DNA from: Neopestalotiopsis rosae
Taxonomy: Eukaryota > Ascomycota > Sordariomycetes > Amphisphaeriales > Sporocadaceae
DNA: 64,000 nt
NCBI GenBank assembly: GCA_023078685.1
Contig: JALGAS010000006.1
Span: 3,534,001 to 3,598,000, forward strand
Direction of reading: 5' to 3'
Under the pieces are notes generated by a model, which had not been told where the DNA came from, made no database searches, and saw only the letters and a list, made by a program, of their open reading frames with translations. The stretch's first letter is position 1. Every line of letters starts with the position of its first letter. Below are positions 12,370 through 24,044 of this stretch, piece by piece. A program made the translations under genes and the position numbers.

Positions 12370-14219
12370 AAGTCGAAGCTACGGAGGAGGGGTCCGGCAG
12401 AGGATCTGAGCCTGAAAAAGGAACGAACATATCACGACACTTGTACATGATTGTCTCGAAACGAGACTATAGCACGGCACTGGCGTTTTTGGATTGGTCA
12501 AATCTTGGAGCCGCGGCGGCTTACTCGAAAAGAATGATCTGGGTTTTCATATATTTGGACACATGGAGCGGCGTTGGAAACTCACCCCACCTGGCATATC
12601 CTGCCATCTATTGCAAATTTTGTTTTATATGGCGGAACTCTCGAGAATACGGAAACAAGCATTGGTCCCTTTTGTCACATGAAGATGACAGGCGTTGGCA
12701 TGGACATTGGAGAGCACCGGCCTTGTTGCTCAACAAACAGGAACTCGGCAGAACACATACAACAATCTGGAAAATTAGCGACGGTCCATTTGGGCCATAA
12801 TGGTAACACTGACGTGCTGCCAAAGATCAGGAGAACTGCGGTATCCCGGGTTCGGATTTGACTGATATATAAATCTTGTAGAATAGTATCGTACTTGTCT
12901 AGTGAACGAGAGAAACCAAAAAGATACCTTGACCATGTATGCTCGTGTTCACACCCTCAGGTGAAGCTGTGTGTTTACTTTCGGTGAACTGATCTAATGA
13001 CGTCTGTGTTCCTGGTTGGGCGGCGGCCTCTTCATTAGGCCTCATCGCGTCTGGTGATTGAACATAATGTTTCGGTCAGTATCCCTGCCTGTTTCACACC
13101 CATCAGCCGCGTACGCAAGTGCTCTTGCGCGGCTATGCTATTGACTATTGACTATAATGAGGAACATATAGCCGCCAACCTAGGACGAAAATCAAGACCT
13201 TCTTTGGACCGACTTACGCAACAGCAGCTTACTTTCTACTCCAATTCACAAGAGGCACGAGTCTCCAAAATTTGGCATCATCCATGGAGATGATGCGGGG
13301 TCCTCCATGGAGAAGCGTGAGCGGGCAACAGGTTTTGAACGTCAGATGGTTACACACCATAGTGCCCTGCATAGCCTGCTTTCCATTACTTTTCACCACT
13401 ATGAGGCTTCCAACACACCCATTTGCCGCGCCCGAGGGGAGGTGAGAGGCTCACCTTAGGTCATTGGGCATCCACCTACAGGCTACCACGTTTCTCGAAG
13501 GATTTCTGCACTTTTGCTTATTCGGGTGGCTCTGAGTGCTGCCCCAACGCGATGGTATAGGACCGGAGAGGAGAAAAAAGGGCCTAACCTATATCACTCA
13601 CCTACTCTAGGCGCCCGCGAATGAAACAACTATCTTTTGAGCGACCGAAGAGGTTTTCGAGGCACTTTTTCCAGTTCGAGCTCCCACCCCTCACTTGCGG
13701 CTCGAACCAGTGAGTGGCTGAGCCTATGTTCTGATTCACCAATACAAAAAAGAGCCTCGCATCCCGGAACGGTTGTTGGTTGGCTCTTTTCACCGGTCGG
13801 CGAGCTGGTCTCGACTTTTTAAGGCGGTCGCTGCTTGCATACTGCCTCTAGGCATCTTCCCGAAGAAACCCAGCTTGGCTGTGTAGAGGGCGAGTGGGTG
13901 TATGAGTCGGTCGGCCTCAGAAAAGGCCAACCAGTGCGCCCGATTGACTTTGATGTCCTCTTGGTATATATTCTCTAGATACCGCCCCGTCCTCTGGATC
14001 CTGTTTCTCGTCTGTATGTATCCGCTTGACAAATCGAGTAACATGTTTGTATAATTTTATTTAATCCTGTCGAGTTCCAGCCTCCGACAACGACCCCTTG
14101 GGTACTGAGATTTGTAACTTCATCACTGGTTGCAAGCACTGCACGTCTCTCACATTCACTATCCTTTCTCTGATTGGTCATACCACTTCGTCCCGTCTCC
14201 AACAGCTCCCACCATCAAC
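12370..14219. other. intergenic, 1.85 kb
   Basis: No coding sequence recognised. The right part is pyrimidine-rich just before the ATG at 14220 (CCCGTCTCC...CACCATCAAC), as expected for a fungal leader, and a TATATA lies at 13965-13970, about 250 bp upstream of that ATG. Confidence 0.5.
13965..13970 (+). promoter_or_regulatory. possible TATA element for the gene at 14220
   Basis: TATATA about 250 bp upstream of the ATG, followed by a pyrimidine-rich leader. Placement is plausible but no transcription start is known. Confidence 0.3.
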
Positions 14220-14741
14220 ATGAGTGATCATAGTTATCGCTCGGGCTACTCGGGCTACTCGGGCTCGAGCTACTCGAACCAGACTATGGGCAGCTACGTC
14301 GAGCCCAGCGACCGCAACCCGAATGGGGGAATCTCCCGCGAAATTAACCCCCGCGATGACCGCGCCTATCGCTTTGCCGCGCACGTGTTGCAAGGTCCCA
14401 GCGCTTCTTTAAAGAAGAGCAGCCGCCATTCCTCTTCTTATAACAAAGAACACAGCCACGGTCACCGCTCCTCGACGTCGTCAAAGTATTCCACGACTGG
14501 TACGAGGGGTCATCAACAGCAACAGCCACACTATCAGCAGCCACCGTTCCAGCAGCAGCAACAACGCTACTCCGGGCCACAACCCGGGTACAGGCCTGCA
14601 GGTGGTCCCGGCTATGGTCCTGGCTATGGTCCTGGCTACGGGCCGGGCGTGCAGCAGCAACGCTTTGCATCTCAGAACGGTCAGCCCGATGTCTGGGGTA
14701 CAGGTCAGCAGCAGGGCAACAACCATTTCGTGGGCGAATGA
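14220..14741 (+). CDS. small Ser/Tyr/Gln/Gly-rich low-complexity protein
   Basis: Single exon, 173 residues. I do not recognise a domain. The N-terminus is Ser/Tyr/Gly-rich with a repeated SGYSGYSG, the middle (SREINPRDDRAYRFAAHVLQ) looks like the only ordered, possibly conserved segment, then follow a Lys/Ser/His-rich stretch, glutamine runs (HQQQQPHYQQ, FQQQQQ) and a tandem GYGPGYGPGYGPG before the end. Such composition is typical of disordered, possibly condensate-forming or surface-associated proteins; that is inference. The ATG at 14220 was chosen because it is the first ATG in the frame, preceded by a pyrimidine-rich leader and CACCATCAAC; the frame extends further up only without ATG. 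It sits between two plus-strand genes and shares no evident function with them. Confidence 0.7.
   Translation: MSDHSYRSGYSGYSGSSYSNQTMGSYVEPSDRNPNGGISREINPRDDRAYRFAAHVLQGPSASLKKSSRHSSSYNKEHSHGHRSSTSSKYSTTGTRGHQQQQPHYQQPPFQQQQQRYSGPQPGYRPAGGPGYGPGYGPGYGPGVQQQRFASQNGQPDVWGTGQQQGNNHFVGE
14607..14650 (+). repeat. in-frame tandem repeat GYGP
   Basis: Near-identical 12-bp units (GGCTATGGTCCT and variants) encode consecutive Gly-Tyr-Gly-Pro copies inside the small low-complexity protein. Copy number is likely to vary between strains. Confidence 0.7.
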
Positions 14742-15465
14742 TATATTCATCATCTCCACTAACATGCGGCGATCGTTCATTTCGTTGTTGCTTCCTTCGC
14801 TTACATGTTTTCTTTCATTTATTTTGTTTGCGCACAAGTCCAGCTTTGGGCTTTCTCATGAGGCTTGTGCGAATTGATACCCGAGAAACGTTAGGTCAAA
14901 GCAATTTGACCATCCCCAAAATGTGTATTACCTGGGCGCTTTGCCTCTGAAACAGATCATAGAGCGTCGCAAGAGATTAGAATCTGGGAGCTACTATTAT
15001 GTGGCAGCTGCTTGGAATGTATTATAAAACGTTAACGACTCTTTCGCAAGAGTCGTACTTTACCTACTCGGGCTTGGTCTAGTTGAGCAATACTTCTACC
15101 TAGTACTAGTATTAGAATATACTATCAAACCATAACTCATGTCTTTATCTCCATGATATTATGCCCGGCCAGCAAGGTATCCGAAATATGCTGCGTTAAT
15201 TAGAGCAAGTACCGTGTATAGCCAAGAGCCAAGGCACTAAAAAGATGGGGCAAGAGCGACCGTAAACTGGAGTCGATTGGGGCGGCATCCAAGTCTTCCG
15301 GGTCGAACCACTTTCATTCAACTAAAGAAGAATATTTCATCATAAAACTCCTTGCAATGTTTTGCACCACAGTAATTTGATGGAATCTTGTGCTGGGAGG
15401 AAAGGCAACACATGATCTGCTGTGTACTTTCTTGATTGACAGTATACTCTTCTTCACCGGCAGCC
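14742..15465. other. intergenic, 0.7 kb
   Basis: AT-richer spacer between two plus-strand genes: the 3' flank of the Gln-rich protein and the promoter of the ferroportin-like gene. I see no gene and no clear element in it. Confidence 0.5.
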
Positions 15466-17321
15466 ATGTCTAGTACTACCGGCCCGGCCGACCTCGGCGG
15501 TGAGGCGCCGTCAACGTCGCAGCAACAGCAGCAACAACAGCCGATACAGCGCGATGGCTACATTTCCGAGCAGATGGAAGTGCGGCCAGCCTCGCAGTCA
15601 GGCCGCGAACAGGATAATGACGATGGCGAACAACTCCCTCGCCCTCTCCCCCGTAGCTTGACCCTGCGCCTGTATACGTCGCACTTTTTATCGACCTGGA
15701 ACTCGCGCGTCTTCGAATTCGGCGCCGTGCTCTTCCTGGCCAGCATCTTCCAGGGCACGCTGCTGTACATGTCCGTCTACGCCCTCGTCCGCAGCGCCTC
15801 GGCCATCCTGTTTGCCCAGTCCATTGGCGCCTGGATCGACCGCGGCAACCGCCTCACCGTCGTCCGCGCCTCCATCATCGGGCAGCGCCTCGCCGTGGCC
15901 GTCAGCTGTGCCGTGCTCTGGATGATGGAGCGCAAGACGGCGACGGGGTCGGGTTCACAGTCGCACATTTACAGTGCCATGCAGGGACAGTTTGCAATCG
16001 TGGTTCTGCTGGCTTGTGTGGAAAAGCTGTGTTCGGTTATGAACCTTGTTTCGATTGAAAGAGACTGGGTATGTTGAGAGGCTAGACTGATGATGATGTG
16101 AAACTTGCAGAATCGCTCATATTTGTGTTTGACTAGGTCGTCGTCATGACCGAAGGTAACGAGGTTGTTCGGCAGGATCTCAATGCTCGCAGTAAGTCGT
16201 TTGGCGTAATGACCAAAAGAGCTCCTCATGATACAATCATATACGCGAGAAGAAAATTGCTGACATGTGTCACACAAAAGTGCGCCGTATCGATCTTCTC
16301 TGCAAGCTTCTTGGACCCCTTGTCATATCCAGTATAGCGGCAGCCTCAACAATCATCGCCATTTGGGCCACGCTAGGCATGAACATTATCTCGGTTGTGT
16401 TTGAATACGTATTCATTGCACAGGTGAGTATCCTCGCAATGAAACAGAGCCTTATGTTAATATGCTAATTTGTATCTCTCAGGTCTATAATCGTACTCCG
16501 GCACTGAAGCGTACGCCGCCGGCGCTGATGAGCGAGGACCAACGACGGGCCGATGCAGACGGTCACCATACTCATGCGGTACAGACATGGCTCAAGTCCA
16601 TGAAAGCCAATCTCCTGCCACTGGGGTCTCTGCCTTTCTATTTTCACCAGCCTGCCTTCTTGCCATCATTTTCGCTCTCCCTACTCTACCTGACCGTCTT
16701 GTCTTTTTCGGGACAAATGATCACCTATCTTATATCCATAGGCTATACCAATCTGCAAGTAGGTATGGCTAGGACGGTGAGCACCATGTTTGAGCTGAGT
16801 GCGACGTGGATCGCTCCCCGGATAATGAAACGTGTTGGTCCAGTACGCGGCGGCATATGGAGTCTTTCGTGGCAGATGATCTGGCTCGCTGCAGCGGTAT
16901 CTTGGCTCTTTTCCGACTTTAACGGCGGCGGTACCAGCAGTATCGCAGCCGGGTCCGGGCTGGTGGTTGGAGTGGGACTTAGTCGTGTTGGACTCTGGGG
17001 CTACGACCTTTGTGCCCAGGCCATTGTGCAGAATGTGAGTTATTGACTAGGTATCTATTGGAATATTGTTGACCATTCACCCAGGAAGTTGAAGCCGACC
17101 ATCGCGGCACCTTTTCCACCGTTGAGGCAGCTTTTCAAAATTTGTTTGAAATGTTCTCCTATGTCACGACGATTGTATTTTCAGATCCCAAGCAGTTTCA
17201 GTGGCCAGTCGTTATCAGCGTCATTGCAGTGTACATGGCTGGGGGTATGTACGCCTACTTTGTACGTCGCAGGAGAGGCCACCTGCTTCATGTACCACGC
17301 TGTAGCTGTGAAAAGTCCTGA
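15466..17321 (+). CDS. ferroportin-family (SLC40) transporter
   Basis: Five exons: 15466-16068, 16137-16191, 16281-16423, 16483-17034, 17085-17321; introns of 68, 89, 59 and 50 bp, all GT-AG, and phases join to 529 residues. Animal ferroportins export Fe(II); plant homologues move iron and other metals. Seen: a Gln-run N-terminus (about residues 20-32), then family-typical segments LYTSHFLSTWNSRVFEFG, SIGAWIDRGNR, ERDWVVVMTEGN, the short junction RRIDLLCKLLGP (created only after splicing) and the late FSTVEAAFQNLFEMFSY. About ten hydrophobic segments are present. The ATG at 15466 is the first in frame and lies just before the poly-Gln stretch. The C-terminus is short and basic. Substrate and membrane (plasma membrane or vacuole) cannot be read from sequence; family assignment is strong. 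Confidence 0.9.
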
Positions 17322-18529
17322 GCCAAGCGAGAATGAAGTTTATCCTCACGGCAGACGCACCTCCATGGCTGAATTGCTCGGTCAGGAGCATGATACTAGA
17401 GTAGTTACCAAAGTCAACTACCATTCATCGGTTGCTTGTTTGCCAACGGTGCTTGAACGTGAATGGAGTTATTGTCCAACGGGTTTGATTGCTGAATTCA
17501 CACAGACAGCAGGATTCACACAAGTACAACTAGATTGTCGACATTTTTACACTTTACATGTTGAACCTAGTGCTCTATCCACAGGCAGTGAGTGTACTTA
17601 GTGTACGAAGTAAGCCAGACCATCCCCACAACTCTAGGCTGCAAATGCTCGCCGAAACCTACGATGCTCTCAAAATCTTCTCCATAATGAACCTGCGATG
17701 ATGCCAGGTGACTCATCCACCGCATTCTCCGAGCAGCTAATAGATAGCAAAGATTCTATTGTTCAAATCCGTTTAAAGTAAAAGACTTACCACCCTTGCT
17801 GGATACCTCAATCTTTCCTCCTCCCCACACAAAAAGGGCCCGCTCACTAACGCAGTTCCATACGTATATGCATGCAGGGTCCCAATATAAGTGTCAGGAC
17901 ACATGGCATGAAATAAACGAAACCGAAAGCAGCATGGGTCGACGAGGATGATAGAAATAGTAATAGCGAGAAGGAAGAACTAGATGAACTATGAGCAATG
18001 ACACTTTCGATGCCTGAAATAGCACCGCCTCCATGAGAAGGCAGCAGTCGTTATTAGGGTGAACGAACGGCTGCGATATACCATTGTTCACACACAAGGT
18101 TTGATAATCTGTACCATCGGACCAGATACGTTGCATATGTCAGGCAGAAAGAAATCCGGTAACTTCAAGTCGGCAGTGAATCACCTCCGGCCAAACATCA
18201 GCAAAATGCACTCCTAAACTTATAAGTGTAGTACAGTTTGTGCTGTCAAATGCAATCCTTCTCATCACAACATTCCTTCACCCCCCGGCATATGCTCCTA
18301 CTTTCTTTGATCTAGCATTCCTGGCCTTGCAACACCACAAGCAAGGGGCGCGTTACAAGACGACGTCTAAACGACGACGCTTTCATTCTTGGCCAGCATT
18401 TGCGTAATTGATTGTATAAAAAAGAATACTTGATTAATCCTAATTGCCTCTCTTCTAAACTACGCTGTCACATTCGTCACCCGTCACCCGTCACTTTCTC
18501 CGTAAGCCAATTCCAGACCCAACAACACC
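17322..18529. other. intergenic, 1.2 kb
   Basis: Spacer between the ferroportin-like and BCS1-like genes. No open frame worth calling. The right end is the promoter of the BCS1-like gene, with a TATA element and a CA/CT-rich leader (ACAACACCATGG at the start codon). Confidence 0.5.
18415..18423 (+). promoter_or_regulatory. TATA box of the BCS1-like gene
   Basis: TATAAAAAA about 110 bp upstream of the ATG at 18530, a spacing that fits a TATA-dependent fungal promoter. Seen directly; function inferred. Confidence 0.5.
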
Positions 18530-20880
18530 ATGGAAGGCCCGTCGACTACAAGCCAGTCCTTGATCACGACGACAACACACACCCTGGTAGATCCCACTTC
18601 CCGTTCGTCGTCAGAATGGTCCGAGACCATGTCGTCGCAGCCGTTGCAGCTGCCCCAGCTCGCCATTCTCGACTTTCTCGTCCCTGGCTTCTCCCTGTAC
18701 GCCGGCGCCGCACAGCGGACTCTGGGTATTGACTGTAAGCAGCTAAAACTTTGATGATATTGTTTTCCTCTATTTTTTTTACCCAATTGATTGGGTTTGT
18801 CTCTGTCATGAGCATATCCTGGCCCAAAATCGTGCCGCCAGGCCGCATGCTCGGAAAGGACTTGCCCAAAAAAAGAGCTCCTTCCAGAATCATCCTGTCC
18901 GTATGAAAGAAGGAGAGGAAAACCAAGGTGCTAACACATGTTGATATTATAGTGAGTCTATACCTTTCGGGCTTTGCCCTGCTCGGTCTGCTGGTCGTGA
19001 TCTGGGGCTGGGCGTCCACCCGCTTCTGGTCTTTCATCGGGGAGCACTTCATGTCGAGCGTCGACATTCGCTCCGACGATGACATATACCACATCATCAT
19101 GGCCTGGGTGGCGACGCAAAAGTTCGCCACGTCGGCCCGCCGCTTCGTCGCCAACGCCGACGCCTCCTCTCGGTCTTACTACCTGCGCCGCTACGACTAT
19201 GACAGCAGCTGCTCCGACGAGTCGGACGAGGAGGACCTGATGATGGCGGGTGGAGGAGACGGCAGCGCCGAGGGCCAATTTGGCGGCAGTAGCAGGGCCC
19301 TGGCCTACAGCCCGACCTTTGGCGCGCACCGCTTTTGGTACCGGGGCCGCCTCCTCCTGTTCCAGCGCACCGTGAAGGCGACCAGCAGCTACCACGCCGC
19401 CAACGAGGAGATCACCATCCTCTGCTACGGGCGCAGCCCCTGGATCCTCAAGCGGCTCCTGCACGAGGCCCGCGCCCTGTACAACAAGCGCGACGAGACC
19501 AAGACGCTCATCTACCGCGGCAAGCTGAGCAGCACCTTCGCGGGCGGCGGCGGCGAGTTGTCGCAGCCCCGGTGGCAGCGGTGCCTGGCGCGCGAGACGC
19601 GGCCCTTCTCGACCGTGATCCTCAACGTCAAGGTCAAGCAGGACGTCATCGACGACATGCGCGACTACCTGAGCCCCGTGACCAAGCGCTGGTACGCGAA
19701 CCGCGGCATCCCGTACCGCAGGGGTTACCTGCTCCACGGGCCCCCCGGAACCGGCAAGAGCTCCCTGTCGCTCGCCCTCGCCGGCTTCTTCCGGATGCGC
19801 ATCTACATCGTCTCGCTCAACTCGGCCGCCGCCAGCGAGGAGCACCTGACCGAGCTCTTCACCAGCCTGCCGAGCCGCTGCATCGTCCTGCTAGAGGACA
19901 TTGACACGGCCGGTCTCACGCACACGCGCGAGGACGAGCAAAGTGACGACGCCGATACGGATAATGACGATGATGATGCTGCGGGGACAGCTGCCCAGAG
20001 GGCCCAGACGCATTCCGGTCCCCGTGGCCGTCCTCGGACCAGTCGCCCTGGTGGCCACCCTGGCGGCCTCTCGCTCTCGGGATTGCTTAACATGCTCGAC
20101 GGCGTAGCCTCCCAGGAAGGGCGAGTGCTCATCATGACCACCAACCACGTCGACAAGCTCGACAAGGCGCTGATCAGACCCGGCCGCATAGACATGATGG
20201 TGGAATTCGGGCGGGCCGACGAGGACATGTCGGCAGCCATCTTTCGGGCCGTCTTTGCGCGCCTCGAGGGCGATATCGACACGACCCGCAAGGATGCTCC
20301 GGCCCTGGAGGAGATGAGCTCCGAGGCCCGGCGCATGCGGGACGAGGGGGTGGCTCGCGAGCAGGCCAAGCAGGCCGCCCGGATCGATGCCATGTCCCAT
20401 GAATTCGCAAAGCACATCCCGACACACGAGTTCAGCCCGGCTGAACTCCAAGGACACCTGCTGAGATATAAGAGGGATCCGCGCGCTGCCATTGACGCGG
20501 CCGACGAGTTCGTGGCCCAGACTCGCCGCGACCACAAGGACAAGGAGCTCAGGGAGGCCGAAAAGAAGCGCAAGGCCGAGGAGAAGAGCAAGTCCAAGGA
20601 AGCCAACCGCGACAATAAGCACAAGGAGATTAGGGTCAAACCGCGTGCTGATCTGGCGTCGGATCCAGCTGAAGCGGACGCCGAGTCCGAGGACAGGACC
20701 AAAAAGGAGCGCAAGAGCAAGATCAAGGCAACCCAGACAAACGACAGGCCAGCATCTCCTGAATCTGGATCGTCCTCTGGTGTCGAAGTTGAAAAGCCCG
20801 AGAGCTCGGCCAGAGAGGAGCAGACCAAGACATTAAGGGGTAGGGTGGCGGCAACGACTTCTGTCCACACCAAGCATTAA
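18530..20880 (+). CDS. BCS1-like AAA ATPase with acidic insert and charged tail
   Basis: Preferred model: exons 18530-18734 and 18953-20880, 710 residues. BCS1 proteins are inner-mitochondrial-membrane AAA ATPases that insert the Rieske protein into complex III; filamentous fungi carry several extra BCS1-like paralogues of unknown role, and this looks like one. Seen: a membrane helix right after the splice (LSLYLSGFALLGLLVVIWGW, about 69-88), a BCS1-type N-terminal domain, Walker A GPPGTGKSS (331-339), Walker B CIVLLEDID (378-386), an acidic and Gly/Arg/Pro-rich insert (about 392-435) before SLSGLLNMLDG, and the sensor region MTTNHVDKLDKALIRPGRID. The last 130 residues are a Lys/Glu-rich tail, absent from the core Bcs1 protein. 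The 218-bp intron is long for this window and hides an in-frame 60-bp cassette (see findings). Confidence 0.85.
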
Positions 20881-21815
20881 TATATGTACTCGGACGATGG
20901 CGCACCGACATGTGCCGAGATATCGTAGAACGCACCTTGATTTATGAACAGCCCTAGATCAGCACCATGTATTTACTACCTCTGCAGAACCTCGAGCTCG
21001 TGTTGTAAATGAGCGTGATGACAACCAGGTCCAAGTATTAACAAGTGAGCACATCACATGAGGAGCAAGTCGATGAGAGCGAGCGGAATGAGACCAGTTG
21101 AGGCGTTCTATCGCGCCAAAGTGCTATACTGGCCAGACTCTGCAAGTTGAAGGGCAAAGCCCAGATATCCTTCCTATGCACAGTCACATTGTATTCCATT
21201 TGTTGAAAAGATCAGGCGTGTGTTTGTATCGGTCAAGTTCCCAGCTATACAGTTTGACTGTCTATCCTATTGGCTTATTGCATTCCCTGGCAGTAAAACT
21301 CGATGATCTGCTGTGGTGAAGGACGCAGTCGAAGTGATTAGCCCATGCCGACCCCGGAAAAGCCCCCAGAGTTCATCTCTGTGGGCCACTTGGCCCATCA
21401 CTCGATATATACGGCGTTTCTATATGTGCCGCTTTCCTTATTGCTAGGTTCAACTGAGGCCATGGCAAGGTCTTATTCGGTTGAAAATGTGAGTTGAGAG
21501 GTGGAGGACTGTGGTGAAAAACAGCCCCGGGTATCATGACCAAAATTCGCCCCCCTCTCTTTTCATGCAAGTGTTGTGGCTTCTTTGGACATGATCAAGC
21601 ATGATCACCTCTAGTGCGCAATATGCTGATGTCCCAGTGAACCCTTGAAAACAAACAATATGAACCCCCTGAATCCCCCCAATCTGGCATGGGCTCGAGG
21701 TTATGTTGTTCAGTCTGTAGTCCCGGCCTCCGTCGGAACCATGGTACTAATGATTGATACAAGGACCTTGGATGGTCCGCGTTCTGAAGTGACCCTAGGT
21801 CTTCGCCGAGGCTTC
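20881..21815. other. intergenic, 0.9 kb, between converging genes
   Basis: Shared 3' flank of the BCS1-like gene (+) and the kinase gene (-). No coding sequence recognised; no repeat stands out. Confidence 0.5.
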
Positions 21816-24044
21816 TCAGCCGATAACGACTCTAGCGCCTTCTTTGCCGAGCACACCTCTCTCCTTTGGCTTTGGACTGTGGCCGCGGCCTTTCTTGCGG
21901 CCAAATAGGCCAAACACGCCACCTGATGAACCTCCAGACTTGTCATCGTTTTGCGCGTTTGCATCCGTCGGCAGAGTTGCATCCTGTCGTGCTAACTGTG
22001 ACCAGCTGCCTGCAGCATCAATTGTCACTTGTACGCCACCAGTGGGAGACTCTACTCGCATGCCAGACGGTTGCGAAGGACGACTGGTATACGAGGTAGG
22101 GTATGGCGGCAGGGGGGCCGGCCTTCCAGGAGCTCGAGCTCCAGGGCCGTTGGGGTGGTCGCTCATGTGCCTCTGTACAGGCTCTGGTCGGTAGATTCCT
22201 GCGCCGTTCGGGTGCTGAGCCTGGACTGCTGTATTTACACTCATAGCCTGGCCGTGAGTCATGCCTTCTTGGCCAGGGGCTCTGGGATCTGTTGGGTTGC
22301 TGTTCTCGCCGGCTTCGCCCTGCATGGCCGTGATCCTGGAAATTTATGTTAGCACTATCTTTGTAGAACCTCGTTTCTAAGGGTTCGTACTTGTTGTATG
22401 CCGCAATCGTATAGTCAAATGGCTGAAAGTCCCTCTCGATCGATTTGTATAGCTCCTCCTCCCGGATCTCCTTCTCGGTCGCATCGTCCTTGAGCTTTTC
22501 TCTCGGCTTTTGTCTGCGTGCTCTGGCCTCCAAAGGCGCCTCTTCCAACAACAATTCCTCCAAGTCGTACGTTGCATCAAAGTTTGTCTTATCTGCGGAC
22601 GGCACAAACACCGGCTCGAGCTCCTTTCGCAACAAGGCGTCGAAATCGATTACTCGGAAGAATTCGTGATCGATGAAACTGTTCCAGGTGGAGCCCATGC
22701 GTGTCTTGGGGTTGGGGTCGAGAGCCTTCTGAATTGCGTAAAGGCACGGTAACGATACAGGAGGAGACGTGATGGGGAACTTGGGATTAGCAGCAGTAAT
22801 TACATTGGACAGACTCGACTCAGAGTTGCCCTCAAATGGACGCTATTCCAGGCTATCAGCTTTTGACACTCGTGCTTGGTAATAATTGATCGGCTTACCT
22901 TGTTGTAGATGCATTCGTAGAAGAGGACGCCCAAGGACCACCAGTCTGCCGTCACGGTGTACCCCTTACCACCGTAGACCTCGGGAGCTAGGTAAGCGAG
23001 CGTACCCGACTTGCTTGTCAGGACCTTGCCGGGAATCACATCCGAAGCGACATTCTTGATAATGGATATGTTAGCCAAGTCTCCAAAGACGGGATTCATC
23101 AAGTCTTACGAAATCAGTCAAGTGGACGTGTCCATCTGCGTCCAATAAAACGTTATCGGGCTTGACATCTCGATGTATGATGCCTTGCTCGTGTATGTAT
23201 TTCAATGCACAACCTAATTCTGATATCCAGAAACGGACGGCTTCCTCGGTGAAGGTTTTCCTGGATATGTGGAATCGTAGATCGCCGCCAGTCATCAGAT
23301 CGACCACGAGGTACCTTTTTGATGGGAATCGAGTAAGTCAGGGGGCTCGGCCGGGTAGCGCAGGCGGGGTTGCAACGTACATGTACTCAATATCTTGAAA
23401 GCTGTAACGCAAGTTACAGATGAAGGGATGGTTTACGTGTTCGAGCATGCGCCGTTCTCGAATAATATTCCGAACGCTTTCGGACCGCACGACTATCGAT
23501 TCGAATCTCAGCATCCCAATCGCGGATCATGTCGTTAATAGGAGGGAGGGGGGTTTAGGTAGGGTGGGCTGTTCTCGTTCTCGGGTGCAGCCCAGGGAAC
23601 AATGTCACTTACCTTCATCTTTCCGTATATATTTGAGGGCAAATGACAGACTGGTATCTTTCCGCTCGACAATTCGCACTTTGCCAAAGGCTCCTCGACC
23701 GACAACTCGAAGAAGGCGGAAATGGTTGAGGTTCACTGCAAGCGGGACCCGCAAGGGCGTTGGTGTCAGCCAAAGGTCAAGGATAGGTATGCGGCCAGTG
23801 GGTAATGGACCGTTGAATGGGACAAGTGAATTGGGGGCAGGGCAGGCGATGGAAAAAGGAACGTTGATATCATAAAAAAGTAGAAGCAATCGAGCCAGGC
23901 AAGGGATGTCTGGTTGGCAAGCAGGCAGGCAGGCAGGCAACCTGGTGATAGAAGGGGAGAGAGAACGCGATGGGAGGGGAGGTTTGTTGGCTATTGCTTA
24001 CCTTCGCCGTTGAGATCAACGGGCTTGCCCTGACTGTTGCCCAT
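21816..24044 (-). CDS. AGC-type Ser/Thr kinase of the STK32/YANK group
   Basis: Seven exons on the minus strand: 24044-24002, 23735-23613, 23492-23381, 23314-23110, 23054-22899, 22842-22391, 22335-21816; 536 residues. Introns are 266, 120, 66, 55, 56 and 55 bp and all phases agree. The N-terminus MGNSQGKP begins with a consensus for N-myristoylation (Gly2, Ser at 4), so membrane anchoring is likely. Kinase features: glycine loop GRGAFG (27-32), Lys49 in [12 protein letters not shown] (140-147), DFN (160-162) in place of DFG, and APE (184-186). DFN is a known trait of STK32/YANK kinases and does not imply loss of activity. After the kinase core come [19 protein letters not shown] and a Pro/Gly-rich disordered tail ending in basic residues ([10 protein letters not shown]). 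Substrates in fungi are not known to me. Confidence 0.92.
23921..23938. repeat. GCAG tandem repeat in kinase intron 1
   Basis: Four to five copies of a GCAG tetramer inside the 266-bp first intron of the kinase gene; a likely polymorphic microsatellite. Confidence 0.7.

Noticed and set aside
18813..18900. 88-nt internal exon in the BCS1-like gene
   Set aside because: Its length would shift the frame into the AAA domain; the 60-nt version is the only one that keeps frame.
19803..20873. 356-codon open frame on the minus strand, and another at 18958-19845
   Set aside because: Antisense to the BCS1-like gene, whose AAA motifs are unmistakable on the plus strand.
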